Below are positions 8,948-16,652 of a DNA stretch of 64,000 nucleotides, in pieces. Origin of the DNA: Euryarchaeota archaeon UBA558 (GTDB lineage Archaea; Thermoplasmatota; Poseidoniia; Poseidoniales; Thalassarchaeaceae); assembly GCA_002507175.1 (NCBI GenBank), contig DAZE01000020.1:1-64000 (forward strand), given 5' to 3'. A model generated the notes under the pieces. That model worked only from the letters and a program-made list of their open reading frames with translations, was not told the DNA's origin and ran no database searches. How positions within the stretch are numbered: position 1 is the stretch's first letter; each line of letters begins with the position of its first letter. Made by a program: the position numbers and the translations under genes.

Positions 8948-9376
8948 TTAATTTCCCTCGTTTCGGATTTGTAGAAGAGTTTCATTTATCAAAGTCGAAG
9001 AAGTACCTTTCATGTAGGGAAAGTAAACGATTTCAACATCTACTTCTGCGAACTGCCTTTCATATCCTTTCCACTTTGGATGCCCTTTCCAGTCGTCGCC
9101 GACGAACATGACATGGAATCCCAATCGTCTCCATGCTCCGAGTTTATCCATATCGGCCTGAGGAGTCACTTCATCGACATACCTTATCGCCTCAACTATC
9201 CTAATTCGCTCCTTGAATGGAATGACTGCCTTCTTGTGCTTATACGAAACGAGCTCATCAGTTGTAACTCCGACTATCAGATGGTCACATTTTTCCTTTG
9301 CCTTTCTTAGCAGGTTCAAGTGTCCGACATGAAACAAATCAAAAACACCAGTAGTATAGCCTATCCTTCCTCCCAT
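8948..9376 (-). CDS. TagD-like glycerol-3-phosphate cytidylyltransferase
   Basis: A 142-residue nucleotidyltransferase that would charge a polyol or sugar phosphate with CTP, for example giving CDP-glycerol. The catalytic FDLFHVGH motif is at residues 12-19, preceded by 'YTTG'. The family's 'KHKKAVIPFKERIRIVEAIR' and the late 'GTSSTLI' (ISSTxI position) are also present. The length fits TagD, not the longer ethanolamine-phosphate enzymes. CDP-glycerol is what the TagB/TagF-like transferase encoded divergently at 9752 would consume, which supports this substrate. Related enzymes use FMN or ribitol-5-phosphate, so the substrate remains inference. Confidence 0.87.
   Translation of the reverse strand: MGGRIGYTTGVFDLFHVGHLNLLRKAKEKCDHLIVGVTTDELVSYKHKKAVIPFKERIRIVEAIRYVDEVTPQADMDKLGAWRRLGFHVMFVGDDWKGHPKWKGYERQFAEVDVEIVYFPYMKGTSSTLINETLLQIRNEGN
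8955..8959 (-). promoter_or_regulatory. Ribosome binding site that fixes the asnB start
   Basis: GAGGG on the minus strand, eight bases before the TTG at 8946 and inside the last codons of the upstream cytidylyltransferase gene. Together with the required N-terminal Cys it decides the asnB start. Confidence 0.7.
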
Positions 9377-9384
9377 ATAAACAC

Positions 9385-9603
9385 CTAATTAGTCGCATTT
9401 ATCTGCGAGAAGTAAGAATTCACTACACAAACTTCTCTATAGAACCAATTCGAATCTTCGGAGTCGTAAATAACTGAACTGTTAGCGAACTCTGAACGAT
9501 CTACCGAATACTCCCTCTCTCCCCAAACTTCTCCACTAAGGTAATCTCTGAGGGATAAACGGTCGTCCACAACGGACCCTTCCTCGAACTCCCCCTCTAT
9601 CAT
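9385..9603 (-). CDS. Small acidic hypothetical protein
   Basis: An open frame of 72 codons that ends eight bases before the tagD-like start and begins with ATG at 9603. It is acidic ('MIEGEFEEGSVVDDRLSLRD') with several aromatic residues and no recognisable motif. Position and direction fit the first gene of the minus-strand surface-polymer operon. There is no clear ribosome binding site, so it could also be a long leader. No function can be suggested. Confidence 0.35.
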   Translation of the reverse strand: MIEGEFEEGSVVDDRLSLRDYLSGEVWGEREYSVDRSEFANSSVIYDSEDSNWFYREVCVVNSYFSQINATN

Positions 9604-9626
9604 TAGGTATAAGTCCGTAATAGGGG

Positions 9627-9643
9627 CGGTTTAAATTGAACCG
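9627..9643. repeat. Imperfect palindrome in the divergent polymer promoter
   Basis: CGGTT and AACCG arms flank an AT-rich centre (TAAATTG) between the two divergently transcribed arms of the surface-polymer locus. The centre could double as a TATA element for the minus-strand genes. A regulator binding here could control both sides, but only the inverted repeat itself is seen. Confidence 0.35.
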
Positions 9644-9751
9644 TTGTCACGGCACAAATAGAATAGTTTGGATTAGATCTGGATTAAGTGGATGGAGATC
9701 GACAATCATGACGATCCAGAGGCCGATCGTAATTTATGGTGAGGGGGAAAT

Positions 9752-10990
9752 TTGTCAAGTCTAAAGTCACTTGGAGCACCTCTGATGAAAGGCCATCTGC
9801 TTCTGAAGAAGATCCTACCATTCTACAGCCCATGGGGAGTATATTGGGCGCTCTATTTTGGCCCATGGACATGGTTATTCAGAGCTTTGAGTTGGCTGGT
9901 TCCTAAACAAGATAATCTGTTTATTTTTGGCTCGAACGAAGGCAAGCATTACTCCGACAACTCAAGGTCATTGTTCGAATATATTCAAAATAATGATAAC
10001 TCGATCAGGGCCGTATGGTTCACTAACAACAGGGATGTTTACAGAGAGGTTGAGGAGAAATACCCTGGCAAGGTCGTCATGTCTCCCAGCCTAAAAGCCT
10101 CTTTTCTCTATCTCAGGGCAGGACAGGCTATCATCTCGTTCGGATATCAAGATATGTGTAAGATGCCATGGATTCCATCCATAACAGTAAATCAATTATG
10201 GCATGGAGTGCCACTGAAGAAAATTGGTCTACTGAGGGCCAAAAATAAAACAGATGAAGACTACGGAGAAACAGCAAGGCTTTTTCTGCAATGGTGTGGA
10301 AATGTTGACAGATTCTTTGTGACCTCAAGATATGAAAAAGAGTGTCTTAGCGAGGCATTCAACATCCCGCAAGATCGGTTTGAGATCACGGGTAACCCTA
10401 GAAACGACCTTCTGTACTTGAACAAAAACCCTCTGGACTCAGACACTAAAACAATCCTATACACGCCTACATTCAGGGAAAGGGGCGAAGGCGAACATTC
10501 GAGAGTTCTGTTGCATCCCGATGTATCTGAAGGACAAATGCACGAATTCTTGGAGAAGAATCAAGCTAAGTTAATAATTAGACCACATTGGATTACTGAG
10601 GGCCGAGTATACAAATCAGATAGGATTGAAACTGTGACTCATTTTGATGAGCCACATCTACACAATTTGTTCATTAAATCTGACGTGTTAGTAACCGACT
10701 ATTCTAGTGCATACATAGATTGGTTGATCTTAGATAGGCCAGTAGTATTCACCCCCTACGATCTAGAAGAATACTCTGAGAAAAATGGTCTTTTGGATGA
10801 TTATGAAAACCTCGTACCACCACCAATATCTACAACTTTGGAAGACCTATTTATCGATCTAGGGAGCGCATTAGAGAATCCCCAAAAATATAGTGAAGAG
10901 AGAAACCAAATGAAAATTAAATACCTCGGGCCGTGGGGTTACGGGGCCTCTGAAAGAGTATTGTCAATATTGAAATCAAAGAATTTCTGA
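9752..10990 (+). CDS. TagB/TagF-like CDP-polyol phosphotransferase
   Basis: A 412-residue glycerophosphotransferase-family enzyme that would polymerise or prime a polyol-phosphate chain on a membrane-bound acceptor. Family motifs appear in order: 'NLFIFGSNEGKHYSDNSRSL', 'QLWHGVPLKKIG' (catalytic His region), 'ILYTPTFRERGEG', 'KLIIRPHW' and 'LVTDYSSAYIDWLIL' followed by DRPVVF. The N-terminal 40 residues hold an amphipathic membrane-association region. Start is TTG 9752 with GGTGAGGGGG directly before it; ATG 9785 is a weaker alternative. It is followed by a glycosyltransferase and is divergent from the tagD-like gene, giving a minimal teichoic-acid-like pathway in an archaeon. Confidence 0.88.
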   Translation: MSSLKSLGAPLMKGHLLLKKILPFYSPWGVYWALYFGPWTWLFRALSWLVPKQDNLFIFGSNEGKHYSDNSRSLFEYIQNNDNSIRAVWFTNNRDVYREVEEKYPGKVVMSPSLKASFLYLRAGQAIISFGYQDMCKMPWIPSITVNQLWHGVPLKKIGLLRAKNKTDEDYGETARLFLQWCGNVDRFFVTSRYEKECLSEAFNIPQDRFEITGNPRNDLLYLNKNPLDSDTKTILYTPTFRERGEGEHSRVLLHPDVSEGQMHEFLEKNQAKLIIRPHWITEGRVYKSDRIETVTHFDEPHLHNLFIKSDVLVTDYSSAYIDWLILDRPVVFTPYDLEEYSEKNGLLDDYENLVPPPISTTLEDLFIDLGSALENPQKYSEERNQMKIKYLGPWGYGASERVLSILKSKNF

Positions 10991-10998
10991 ATGCGGGG

Positions 10999-12042
10999 AT
11001 GATAGCTGTGATTGGTTGGATAACTACTTGGGGCATTAAGTGTGGTATTGCAACTTATTCCCGCTTTCTCATAGAAGAAATGGACGACGACGTATTGATC
11101 CTTTGTCAATCTGAAGAAGGAAATCCAGAAGGGGCAATACCGTGTTGGAAAAGGGACTCAAACCTTTTCAGCGAGATGATCGATCAATTTGCCCCAAATG
11201 AAATAGACACTGTTGTTATTCAACACCAACCAGGGCTTCTAAGATTTTCATATCTCAACCAGTTGTTACTGAAATTAGCTGAAATGAACATCAAGGTATT
11301 CATAACAATGCACAATACACGGGATAAATCAATCTTATTTCGCAGTCGAAGAATCGAGAGAGCTGTTGAGGGCCTCAAGACCTGTTCAACTGTTATGGTA
11401 CACTCAAAGGCCGACGTCGAGAATTTAGAAAAATTGGGGATTAAGACTAACGTTGTAATGATTCCTCATGGAATTTATCCCCCGCCTTCAGAATCAGTAG
11501 AAGCATTGCCCCTCAATGGCAGAGTTTTGGGAACCTTTGGATTTTTATTACCGCACAAAGGTCAGATAGAGTTGGTTGAAGCTTTTGAGCAGCTTTCTGG
11601 TTGGGATGAATTATTGTTGTTGTGCGCAACTCGTAAGGACAGTGAGAAAACTGAGAAGAGAATCAACTCATTAATTAAAGAAAAAGGACTTGAAGAGCGT
11701 GTAAGATTTGTGACAGAATTCCTAGATGATGAAATTGCTATTGCAACCCTCTCAAAGTGTGACCTATTGGCGTTTCCCTATCAGAGAACGAACGAGTCTG
11801 CCTCAGGGGCAGTAAGGATGGGCGTCGCTTCCGGCACACCAATAGCCGTGTCACCGATTCATATTTTCGATGATATCAAGGGGGCAATCAAAATGAGGGG
11901 AAAATCCGTCGATGACATTGTTGCGAGCATTTCCACACTCTCCGAGAAAGACCTTGAGTCCTCTAGGAAATCAATAATTGAATTTCGAGATTCCCTGCAG
12001 TGGTCCGAAGTCGCCAAGCGAATTCAAGGGCGACTAAACTAG
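10999..12042 (+). CDS. Glycosyltransferase, GT4 (GT-B) family
   Basis: A 347-residue glycosyltransferase of the GT-B fold. The N-terminal domain starts 'MIAVIGWITTWGIKCGIATY' (glycine-rich acceptor loop, then YSRFL) and the C-terminal nucleotide-sugar domain has 'GTFGFLLPHKGQIELVEAFE' and the family's late 'FPYQRTNESASGAVRMGVAS' region. That region takes the place of the usual E-x7-E segment, with E at 'NESASGA'. The gene follows the TagB/F-like gene by eight bases. GGGG lies against ATG 10999, so GTG 11008 with better spacing is an alternative start. It probably adds a sugar to the same polymer or its linkage unit; donor and acceptor are unknown. Confidence 0.82.
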   Translation: MIAVIGWITTWGIKCGIATYSRFLIEEMDDDVLILCQSEEGNPEGAIPCWKRDSNLFSEMIDQFAPNEIDTVVIQHQPGLLRFSYLNQLLLKLAEMNIKVFITMHNTRDKSILFRSRRIERAVEGLKTCSTVMVHSKADVENLEKLGIKTNVVMIPHGIYPPPSESVEALPLNGRVLGTFGFLLPHKGQIELVEAFEQLSGWDELLLLCATRKDSEKTEKRINSLIKEKGLEERVRFVTEFLDDEIAIATLSKCDLLAFPYQRTNESASGAVRMGVASGTPIAVSPIHIFDDIKGAIKMRGKSVDDIVASISTLSEKDLESSRKSIIEFRDSLQWSEVAKRIQGRLN

Positions 12043-12219
12043 TGCAATATTTGGTTGGCTGTATACTCTGTATCAAGCCTCGATACCCTTTCTCTCTACG
12101 CTATTACAGAGGTTTCTAAGGCAGTGCGTCGATGAATAACTTGTGCAATAAGTATTTATTTTTCCATTATCCAAGCCCTAATTCTTATCACGATCGAACA
12201 AGTTTATGAACGCAAAAAA

Positions 12220-13143
12220 CTATTGTGTGAGATTGTTGAGTCCTGTCAATTCCTCTAGAAGATATTGGTCTTCCACAAGACTTTGCCTCACCAACTCTCT
12301 CTCACTATCCGTGATGATTCTACTTCCCGATGTCCTAGTCGAAAAAAATTTAGTTCTGTATATGTTAATGCCTCGACTCTGTAATTTTTTCGCAATCATT
12401 TCCCTGAGTCCTCGGGGGAGGATTCCCGCGGAATTTTTTACAAATCTACCAACGATATTTATGGTTCTTCTCTGACTTGTAAGATTGTGATCCTTCACTA
12501 GACCTAAATCAAAACTGTATTCCCTTACCCCAATATGGTTGCAAACTTCCTTCAAAACCTCATGTGGGAGATTACGCATAACTTTCGTTTCGATAATCAA
12601 GAAAGAATCGATAGGGAAAAAAGCCAACCAATTCTTCAACGACTCGCCGTATAAAGAATCACATCTTAATCTTCCATCTTTCCAAGCTTCAGTGAATTCA
12701 CTCCAATCCACACCAGCTTTCCTGTCATCACCGTAATCAAGAGCATGGTTCCATTGGGAGACTGCTCTCTCTACGGGGTCTCTTAAGGAGACAATAAATT
12801 TAGCCTCCGGCCAAATTTTTTTAATTCTTGAGGGTGCTTTTGGACAAGAGAAAGCATGGACAGAACAATCTACTTTCACACCCTCACCTCGAAAGAATTC
12901 ACCGTATCCGGATAGATCCAAACTTGAGTCGTCTCGGATAAAAGTCCCCTTGTGTGTCGCTACAATATTCGGCTCCTTCGGATTCGATATGCATATCTCA
13001 GGGTGTTGCGATAGAACATCAGCAAGCCAACTCGTCCCACACTTGGGTGCTCCCAGTAAGAATGATCCAACCAGTGGAACGTCCATCATATCGAAACCTT
13101 TTGATTTGAATTTTTGCAGGGAATTGAGTTTTATTCTGTTCAA
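12220..13143 (-). CDS. PAPS-dependent sulfotransferase domain protein
   Basis: A protein of about 300 residues that would move sulfate from PAPS onto a hydroxyl or amino group, here probably of a surface glycan. The 5'-phosphosulfate loop is 'LLGAPKCGTSWLADVLSQHP', with the key Lys in PKCGTSW. The 3'-phosphate site is 'FIVSLRDPVERAVSQWNHAL'. A late Ser/Arg-rich segment (TSQRRTIN) fits the family. The listed start is a TTG overlapping the upstream stop (TTGA). ATG 13089 or 13086 (MMDVPLVG), closer to the P-loop, is a likely alternative. It converges on the glycosyltransferase gene across 177 bases that show no gene. Confidence 0.85.
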   Translation of the reverse strand: MNRIKLNSLQKFKSKGFDMMDVPLVGSFLLGAPKCGTSWLADVLSQHPEICISNPKEPNIVATHKGTFIRDDSSLDLSGYGEFFRGEGVKVDCSVHAFSCPKAPSRIKKIWPEAKFIVSLRDPVERAVSQWNHALDYGDDRKAGVDWSEFTEAWKDGRLRCDSLYGESLKNWLAFFPIDSFLIIETKVMRNLPHEVLKEVCNHIGVREYSFDLGLVKDHNLTSQRRTINIVGRFVKNSAGILPRGLREMIAKKLQSRGINIYRTKFFSTRTSGSRIITDSERELVRQSLVEDQYLLEELTGLNNLTQ

Positions 13144-13655
13144 TCGTCATTATTTTCATGTACGTGAAGCATGACAGGGTTCTCGTCACCCATAACTTCT
13201 GTGAAACCTTCCATCGTTCTTTTCCAGAGCTCCTGATGACCACTCCATTCCAACCATCTGTCCACAAAGTCAGTGTGATTCTTGATATCTTCATCATCCG
13301 AGAGCCTTTTGAGGATTTCATTAGTTTGAGCGAGTACCGCACCTACGGGCCCATTGAGCATGTAGGTTGTGTAGGGATTCCTCTCTTGGATTACCGACTG
13401 ATGCGCTCTCCAAAGAGAAAAAATCACATCGTAGAGATATCCTATCATTAGCACACAAAATATCACAAATAATCCAATAGAGGCTAAACCCCAATAGGTC
13501 ATTGATATACCTAGGATATCTGTGTTGGGATCGAACCTCCATTTGACATAGGGCCAAGTCAACAGGGTGAGGGTCGTTACCCAGAATGCCATTGAGATTA
13601 GAGTTTGACTTTGTTGAACCCTCCAGTATTCACGCATTACCGTCTTCTTCAGCAT
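13140..13655 (-). CDS. Membrane protein with two transmembrane helices
   Basis: 171 residues with hydrophobic helices near residues 19-38 (LISMAFWVTTLTLLTWPYV) and 55-75 (LASIGLFVIFCVLMIGYLY), then a hydrophilic C-terminal half with Trp and acidic clusters ('WLEWSGHQELWKRTMEGF'). No family recognised. Its stop overlaps the TTG of the sulfotransferase gene, so they are co-translated. That suggests a membrane partner for the sulfotransferase, but this is inference from position. Confidence 0.7.
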   Translation of the reverse strand: MLKKTVMREYWRVQQSQTLISMAFWVTTLTLLTWPYVKWRFDPNTDILGISMTYWGLASIGLFVIFCVLMIGYLYDVIFSLWRAHQSVIQERNPYTTYMLNGPVGAVLAQTNEILKRLSDDEDIKNHTDFVDRWLEWSGHQELWKRTMEGFTEVMGDENPVMLHVHENNDD

Positions 13656-13697
13656 AACATCATCTCGGAGGGTGTGTGTATCACTATTGTGACTTAA

Positions 13698-13934
13698 TCA
13701 GTCAGATTGCTCCCTGAATGCAGAGATAACACGAGGTTCCGTCGACTCAGAGGGGTCTATCTCTGTTAGAGAAGAGATAATCACGAATCTTCGAGGCACT
13801 CTGTGCTTGCTCCCGAAATTCGAATATACGTACTCTATCGCACCCTCTTTGTCATCAGCGACCACGTCAATCGTGTACGGTTGATCTCGGGAGCCACTGC
13901 GGAAAGTACCCATTGCTCTGAATGCTTTTACCAT
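13698..13934 (-). CDS. rplX: Large-subunit ribosomal protein LX (eL20/L18a family)
   Basis: A 78-residue ribosomal protein of the archaeal LX (eL20) family. 'VKAFRAMGTFRSGSRDQPYT' and 'VVADDKEGAIEYVYSNFGSK' followed by 'HRVPRRFVII' follow the family pattern and length. In many euryarchaea rplX stands next to prefoldin alpha and ftsY in one operon. Here the neighbours are conserved but rplX is divergent from the other two, with 117 bases between. The start is ATG 13934, with AGGA just before it. Confidence 0.85.
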   Translation of the reverse strand: MVKAFRAMGTFRSGSRDQPYTIDVVADDKEGAIEYVYSNFGSKHRVPRRFVIISSLTEIDPSESTEPRVISAFREQSD

Positions 13935-14051
13935 GGTCCTGCGGAAAGCGACCCCAATTTAATCCGAACGGATGCAATTGACCAGTCATCCAAGCGAATT
14001 TCCAGGCAAATCTCCCCATCTTTTAGAAAAGTCGACCTACTACAGACCTCC

Positions 14052-14567
14052 ATGAGCATGGAAGAAGCAAGGCAGCTGACCCGCCTCATTGAAGCAAACC
14101 ACAAACGGCTTCAGAGCATGAAAAGCCAAGTCGAAAGACTCAACTCACTACTTGAGGAACAGACTAGAGCCCAAAACACTCTGGAGTCAATTGGGAACAG
14201 TGACGGTGGCATGACCATGGTTCCACTTGGCAGTGGCGTCCAGATCCCCGTCCAGTTAGCGCAAGATCTTCACCCAGTCATAGACATCGGATCAGGTGTC
14301 CAAATAGAAACGGACGTTGAAAAGACTCTCAAGATGCTAAACCAAAGAAACAGGGAACTGGAAGGACTCATTCAGAACTTGTTGTTAGAAATAAAGCAAA
14401 TCGATGAAAGCATCATGGACATGGAGGAGCAAGTGATGGAACTGAACCGAGAAACGAAGACTACCAAAGAGTCACCCGCCAGATCAAGTTCAGAACCAAC
14501 GACCACACAGCCCAAGGCCAAGCAAAGAAGGCGGAAAAGGGGAACAGAACTAACATTGGATGACTGA
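14052..14567 (+). CDS. pfdA: Prefoldin alpha subunit
   Basis: 171 residues, slightly long for an archaeal prefoldin alpha (about 140-150). It forms the alpha2-beta4 cap that holds unfolded proteins. The N-terminal helix 'MSMEEARQLTRLIEANHKRL' is followed by a coiled coil. The central beta-hairpins contain 'MTMVPLGSGVQIPVQLAQD' and 'HPVIDIGSGVQIETDVEKTL', the repeated 'G.gv.i' feature of the alpha type. A second coiled coil then leads to a basic tail (KAKQRRRKR). I chose ATG 14052 because the open frame upstream of it does not resemble prefoldin. The gene is 11 bases before ftsY. Confidence 0.85.
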   Translation: MSMEEARQLTRLIEANHKRLQSMKSQVERLNSLLEEQTRAQNTLESIGNSDGGMTMVPLGSGVQIPVQLAQDLHPVIDIGSGVQIETDVEKTLKMLNQRNRELEGLIQNLLLEIKQIDESIMDMEEQVMELNRETKTTKESPARSSSEPTTTQPKAKQRRRKRGTELTLDD

Positions 14568-14578
14568 GGTAATGTTGC

Positions 14579-15832
14579 ATGGGTTTCCTCAGTCGGTTCC
14601 GTCGCTCTGCGAAAACATTGGATGACATTGGATCCATAGCTTCGGAAGAAGACCTTACTATCGTTCCAGAAAATGTAAATGAGGCCTATGAAGTGAAAAC
14701 TTCTCCTATCTCAGAACATGAGGTGGAAAGCGAATGGGAATCAACGGAAATGATTGATTCAATTCACTTGGATAGGGATAAAAAATCTCAAAAACTAATG
14801 GAGAGAAAACAACAATCCCAGAAGATAACGAAAAAAGCCAGCATTGAGAAAAGACGTTTGAAACTTGTTCCAAGACCATCACAAGGGCTATCAATAGACA
14901 TCGACCATTTGGTTGACAAGAAGTCTAGAAGAAAAATATCCGCCACACCAACCTTCGCGAAATTGATGTCAGAACTAGAAATAACACTATTGGAAGCCGA
15001 TATGGGGCATGCGGCCGTAGACGAAGTTCTGACGGCGATGAGAGCGAGGTTGATCGGCGCCCCGCTACCCAAGAAAGGGGACCTTGAAAGGATAATCGAC
15101 TCTGCACTTATCGGAGCTCTTGACTCGTTGTTGAGGGTCTCGTATTGGGATTTCGACCAGACCGTTCAAAGCCTGATGAAAGACGAGATTCCTATCATAA
15201 TTATGTTGGTTGGAGTGAATGGAACTGGTAAGACGACCACAGCAGCCAAGATATCACACAGACTAGTCCAAGAAGGCTTGAGCGTCGTATTAGCAGCTGC
15301 AGATACATTCAGGGCGGGCGCAATAGATCAGTTGAATGATCATGCAGAGCGTATTGGTGCCCGGTGCATACGGAGTCAACGAGGTGGCGATTCGGCTGCC
15401 GTTGCAAGAGATGCGATCGACAGCGCGGTAGCCAAGGGGGACGACGTCGTGATAATAGATACTGCTGGGAGGATGCAGAACAAGACCAACTTGATGCAGG
15501 AACTGAAGAAGGTACACAGAGTCGCCTCGCCTCATATTGTCCTGTTTGTTGGGGATGCACTTGCAGGTAATGATGCCGTAGAACAGGCAAAAACCTTCCA
15601 ATCGTTTTTGAATTTCGACGGTGCAGTCCTTTCAAAGTTGGACACAGATGCTAGGGGTGGTGCTGCACTTTCTATAGCCCATGCCACAAACAAGCCTATC
15701 GTACTGGCTGGGGTCGGACAGGGCTACGACGATCTCATCGACTTTGAGCCATCCAACTTTCTAACACAGCTTCTTTCGGATGACATGGACCCAATGTCGT
15801 TCACAATTGTCGCGAGGGATCAAAATGAATGA
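14579..15832 (+). CDS. ftsY: Signal recognition particle receptor FtsY
   Basis: A 417-residue SRP-GTPase that docks ribosome-SRP complexes at the membrane. The first 110 residues are charged (the A domain), then comes the N domain. The G domain follows with G1 'GVNGTGKTTTAAK' (near residue 213), the SRP-specific 'VLAAADTFRAGAIDQL', G3 'DTAGRMQNKTNLMQEL' and G4 'SKLDTDARGGAAL', ending 'GVGQGYDDLIDFEP'. All nucleotide-binding residues are intact. GCATGGG at the start follows a TGAGG, the only upstream purine cluster. It overlaps the next gene by eight bases. The prefoldin-ftsY neighbourhood is conserved in archaea. Confidence 0.95.
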   Translation: MGFLSRFRRSAKTLDDIGSIASEEDLTIVPENVNEAYEVKTSPISEHEVESEWESTEMIDSIHLDRDKKSQKLMERKQQSQKITKKASIEKRRLKLVPRPSQGLSIDIDHLVDKKSRRKISATPTFAKLMSELEITLLEADMGHAAVDEVLTAMRARLIGAPLPKKGDLERIIDSALIGALDSLLRVSYWDFDQTVQSLMKDEIPIIIMLVGVNGTGKTTTAAKISHRLVQEGLSVVLAAADTFRAGAIDQLNDHAERIGARCIRSQRGGDSAAVARDAIDSAVAKGDDVVIIDTAGRMQNKTNLMQELKKVHRVASPHIVLFVGDALAGNDAVEQAKTFQSFLNFDGAVLSKLDTDARGGAALSIAHATNKPIVLAGVGQGYDDLIDFEPSNFLTQLLSDDMDPMSFTIVARDQNE

Positions 15833-16427
15833 AAGTCCCTCATCGTTGATATCAATGAGGGATTCAATCACAGCCGGTAGGATCAATATGATAATGAGAC
15901 AGAGGGGCTGGCGATCAAAAACAATCCAAGGCAATGATGGGTTAGTTGAGTCATATTTGAAAATTAGACCTAGAGTGACATTCTTGGGATTTGATACAGG
16001 ATCGACTTCAGGTGAGTTAGCAGCCTTGAAGATAAGGGATATTGACGATCAAGCACGGATTGTTTTTGTTTGTTCTAGGTCCAAGTTGGAAGCAGCCAGA
16101 CAGGCATCTCATTCTGCAGGAGCCGTGGGGGTGATCTCAACGCCTATACTAGCCTCAGATATCGAGGAAGCATGGCCCAAAATAATGGGCGTCGTGCCAT
16201 ACGCCCCAGGTCTAGCGACGCTCGAATCAGATATCCCCTCACCCCCAGCCAACTTGCCCCCGCCTCCTGCGCCAGCAACACCACAAAAACATCCATCTGT
16301 CACCAGCCAAGCCAACCTTCCAGTCGATGGCCAGGTCAAGCAGGGAAACCGTGGAAGGGTATGGATAATTACCTCGTTAGTCGCCTTGGCCATTTCAGGG
16401 TCGATTGCCTATTATCTGACCATCTGA
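15825..16427 (+). CDS. Receiver-like domain protein with C-terminal membrane anchor
   Basis: A 200-residue protein from ATG 15825, preceded by GAGG and overlapping ftsY by eight bases. Residues about 20-130 have the alternating layout of a response-regulator receiver: 'GRINMIMRQRGWRSKTIQG', 'RPRVTFLGFDTGS', 'ARIVFVCSRSKLE' and 'AGAVGVISTPILASDIEEAW'. The phospho-acceptor Asp does not align cleanly, and the final Lys of the switch is replaced by Thr-Pro. A proline-rich linker (PSPPANLPPPPAPATP) then leads to one hydrophobic helix at the extreme C-terminus (VWIITSLVALAISGSIAYYL). It therefore looks like a tail-anchored, probably non-phosphorylated receiver fold. Coupling to ftsY may be significant. 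Confidence 0.65.
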   Translation: MNESPSSLISMRDSITAGRINMIMRQRGWRSKTIQGNDGLVESYLKIRPRVTFLGFDTGSTSGELAALKIRDIDDQARIVFVCSRSKLEAARQASHSAGAVGVISTPILASDIEEAWPKIMGVVPYAPGLATLESDIPSPPANLPPPPAPATPQKHPSVTSQANLPVDGQVKQGNRGRVWIITSLVALAISGSIAYYLTI

Positions 16428-16652
16428 AACCTCTTCTTCAAGTGGGACCATTCTCAACGCATTAACCTCGTGACTACCCTCAGGCCCTTGCGCTATGTTA
16501 ACGATTTTCACACGACTGTCCTCTAGCAGGCTCTCATCTCCCGTCACCACTCTGAGCCTCATTCGCCATCGAAACAAAATTTCCCTAGCGACCAAGATCA
16601 AGAGTAGGAATACAATTACGATGGCAGAAACGTCAACCAATTCAAGCATCAT
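16395..16652 (-). CDS. Small single-pass membrane protein
   Basis: 85 residues with an N-terminal hydrophobic helix (VSAIVIVFLLLILVAREILF) followed by a basic and then acidic cytoplasmic-type tail. No family recognised. Its ATG overlaps the pyrF stop (ATGA), so it is translated after pyrF. Its 3' end overlaps the convergent receiver-like gene by 33 bases, in the part encoding that gene's membrane helix. Confidence 0.6.
   Translation of the reverse strand: MMLELVDVSAIVIVFLLLILVAREILFRWRMRLRVVTGDESLLEDSRVKIVNIAQGPEGSHEVNALRMVPLEEEVSDGQIIGNRP

Noticed and set aside
7048..13655. Possible prophage or transposon island
   Set aside because: No integrase, transposase, attachment repeats or phage structural gene; the genes form a coherent surface-glycan set.
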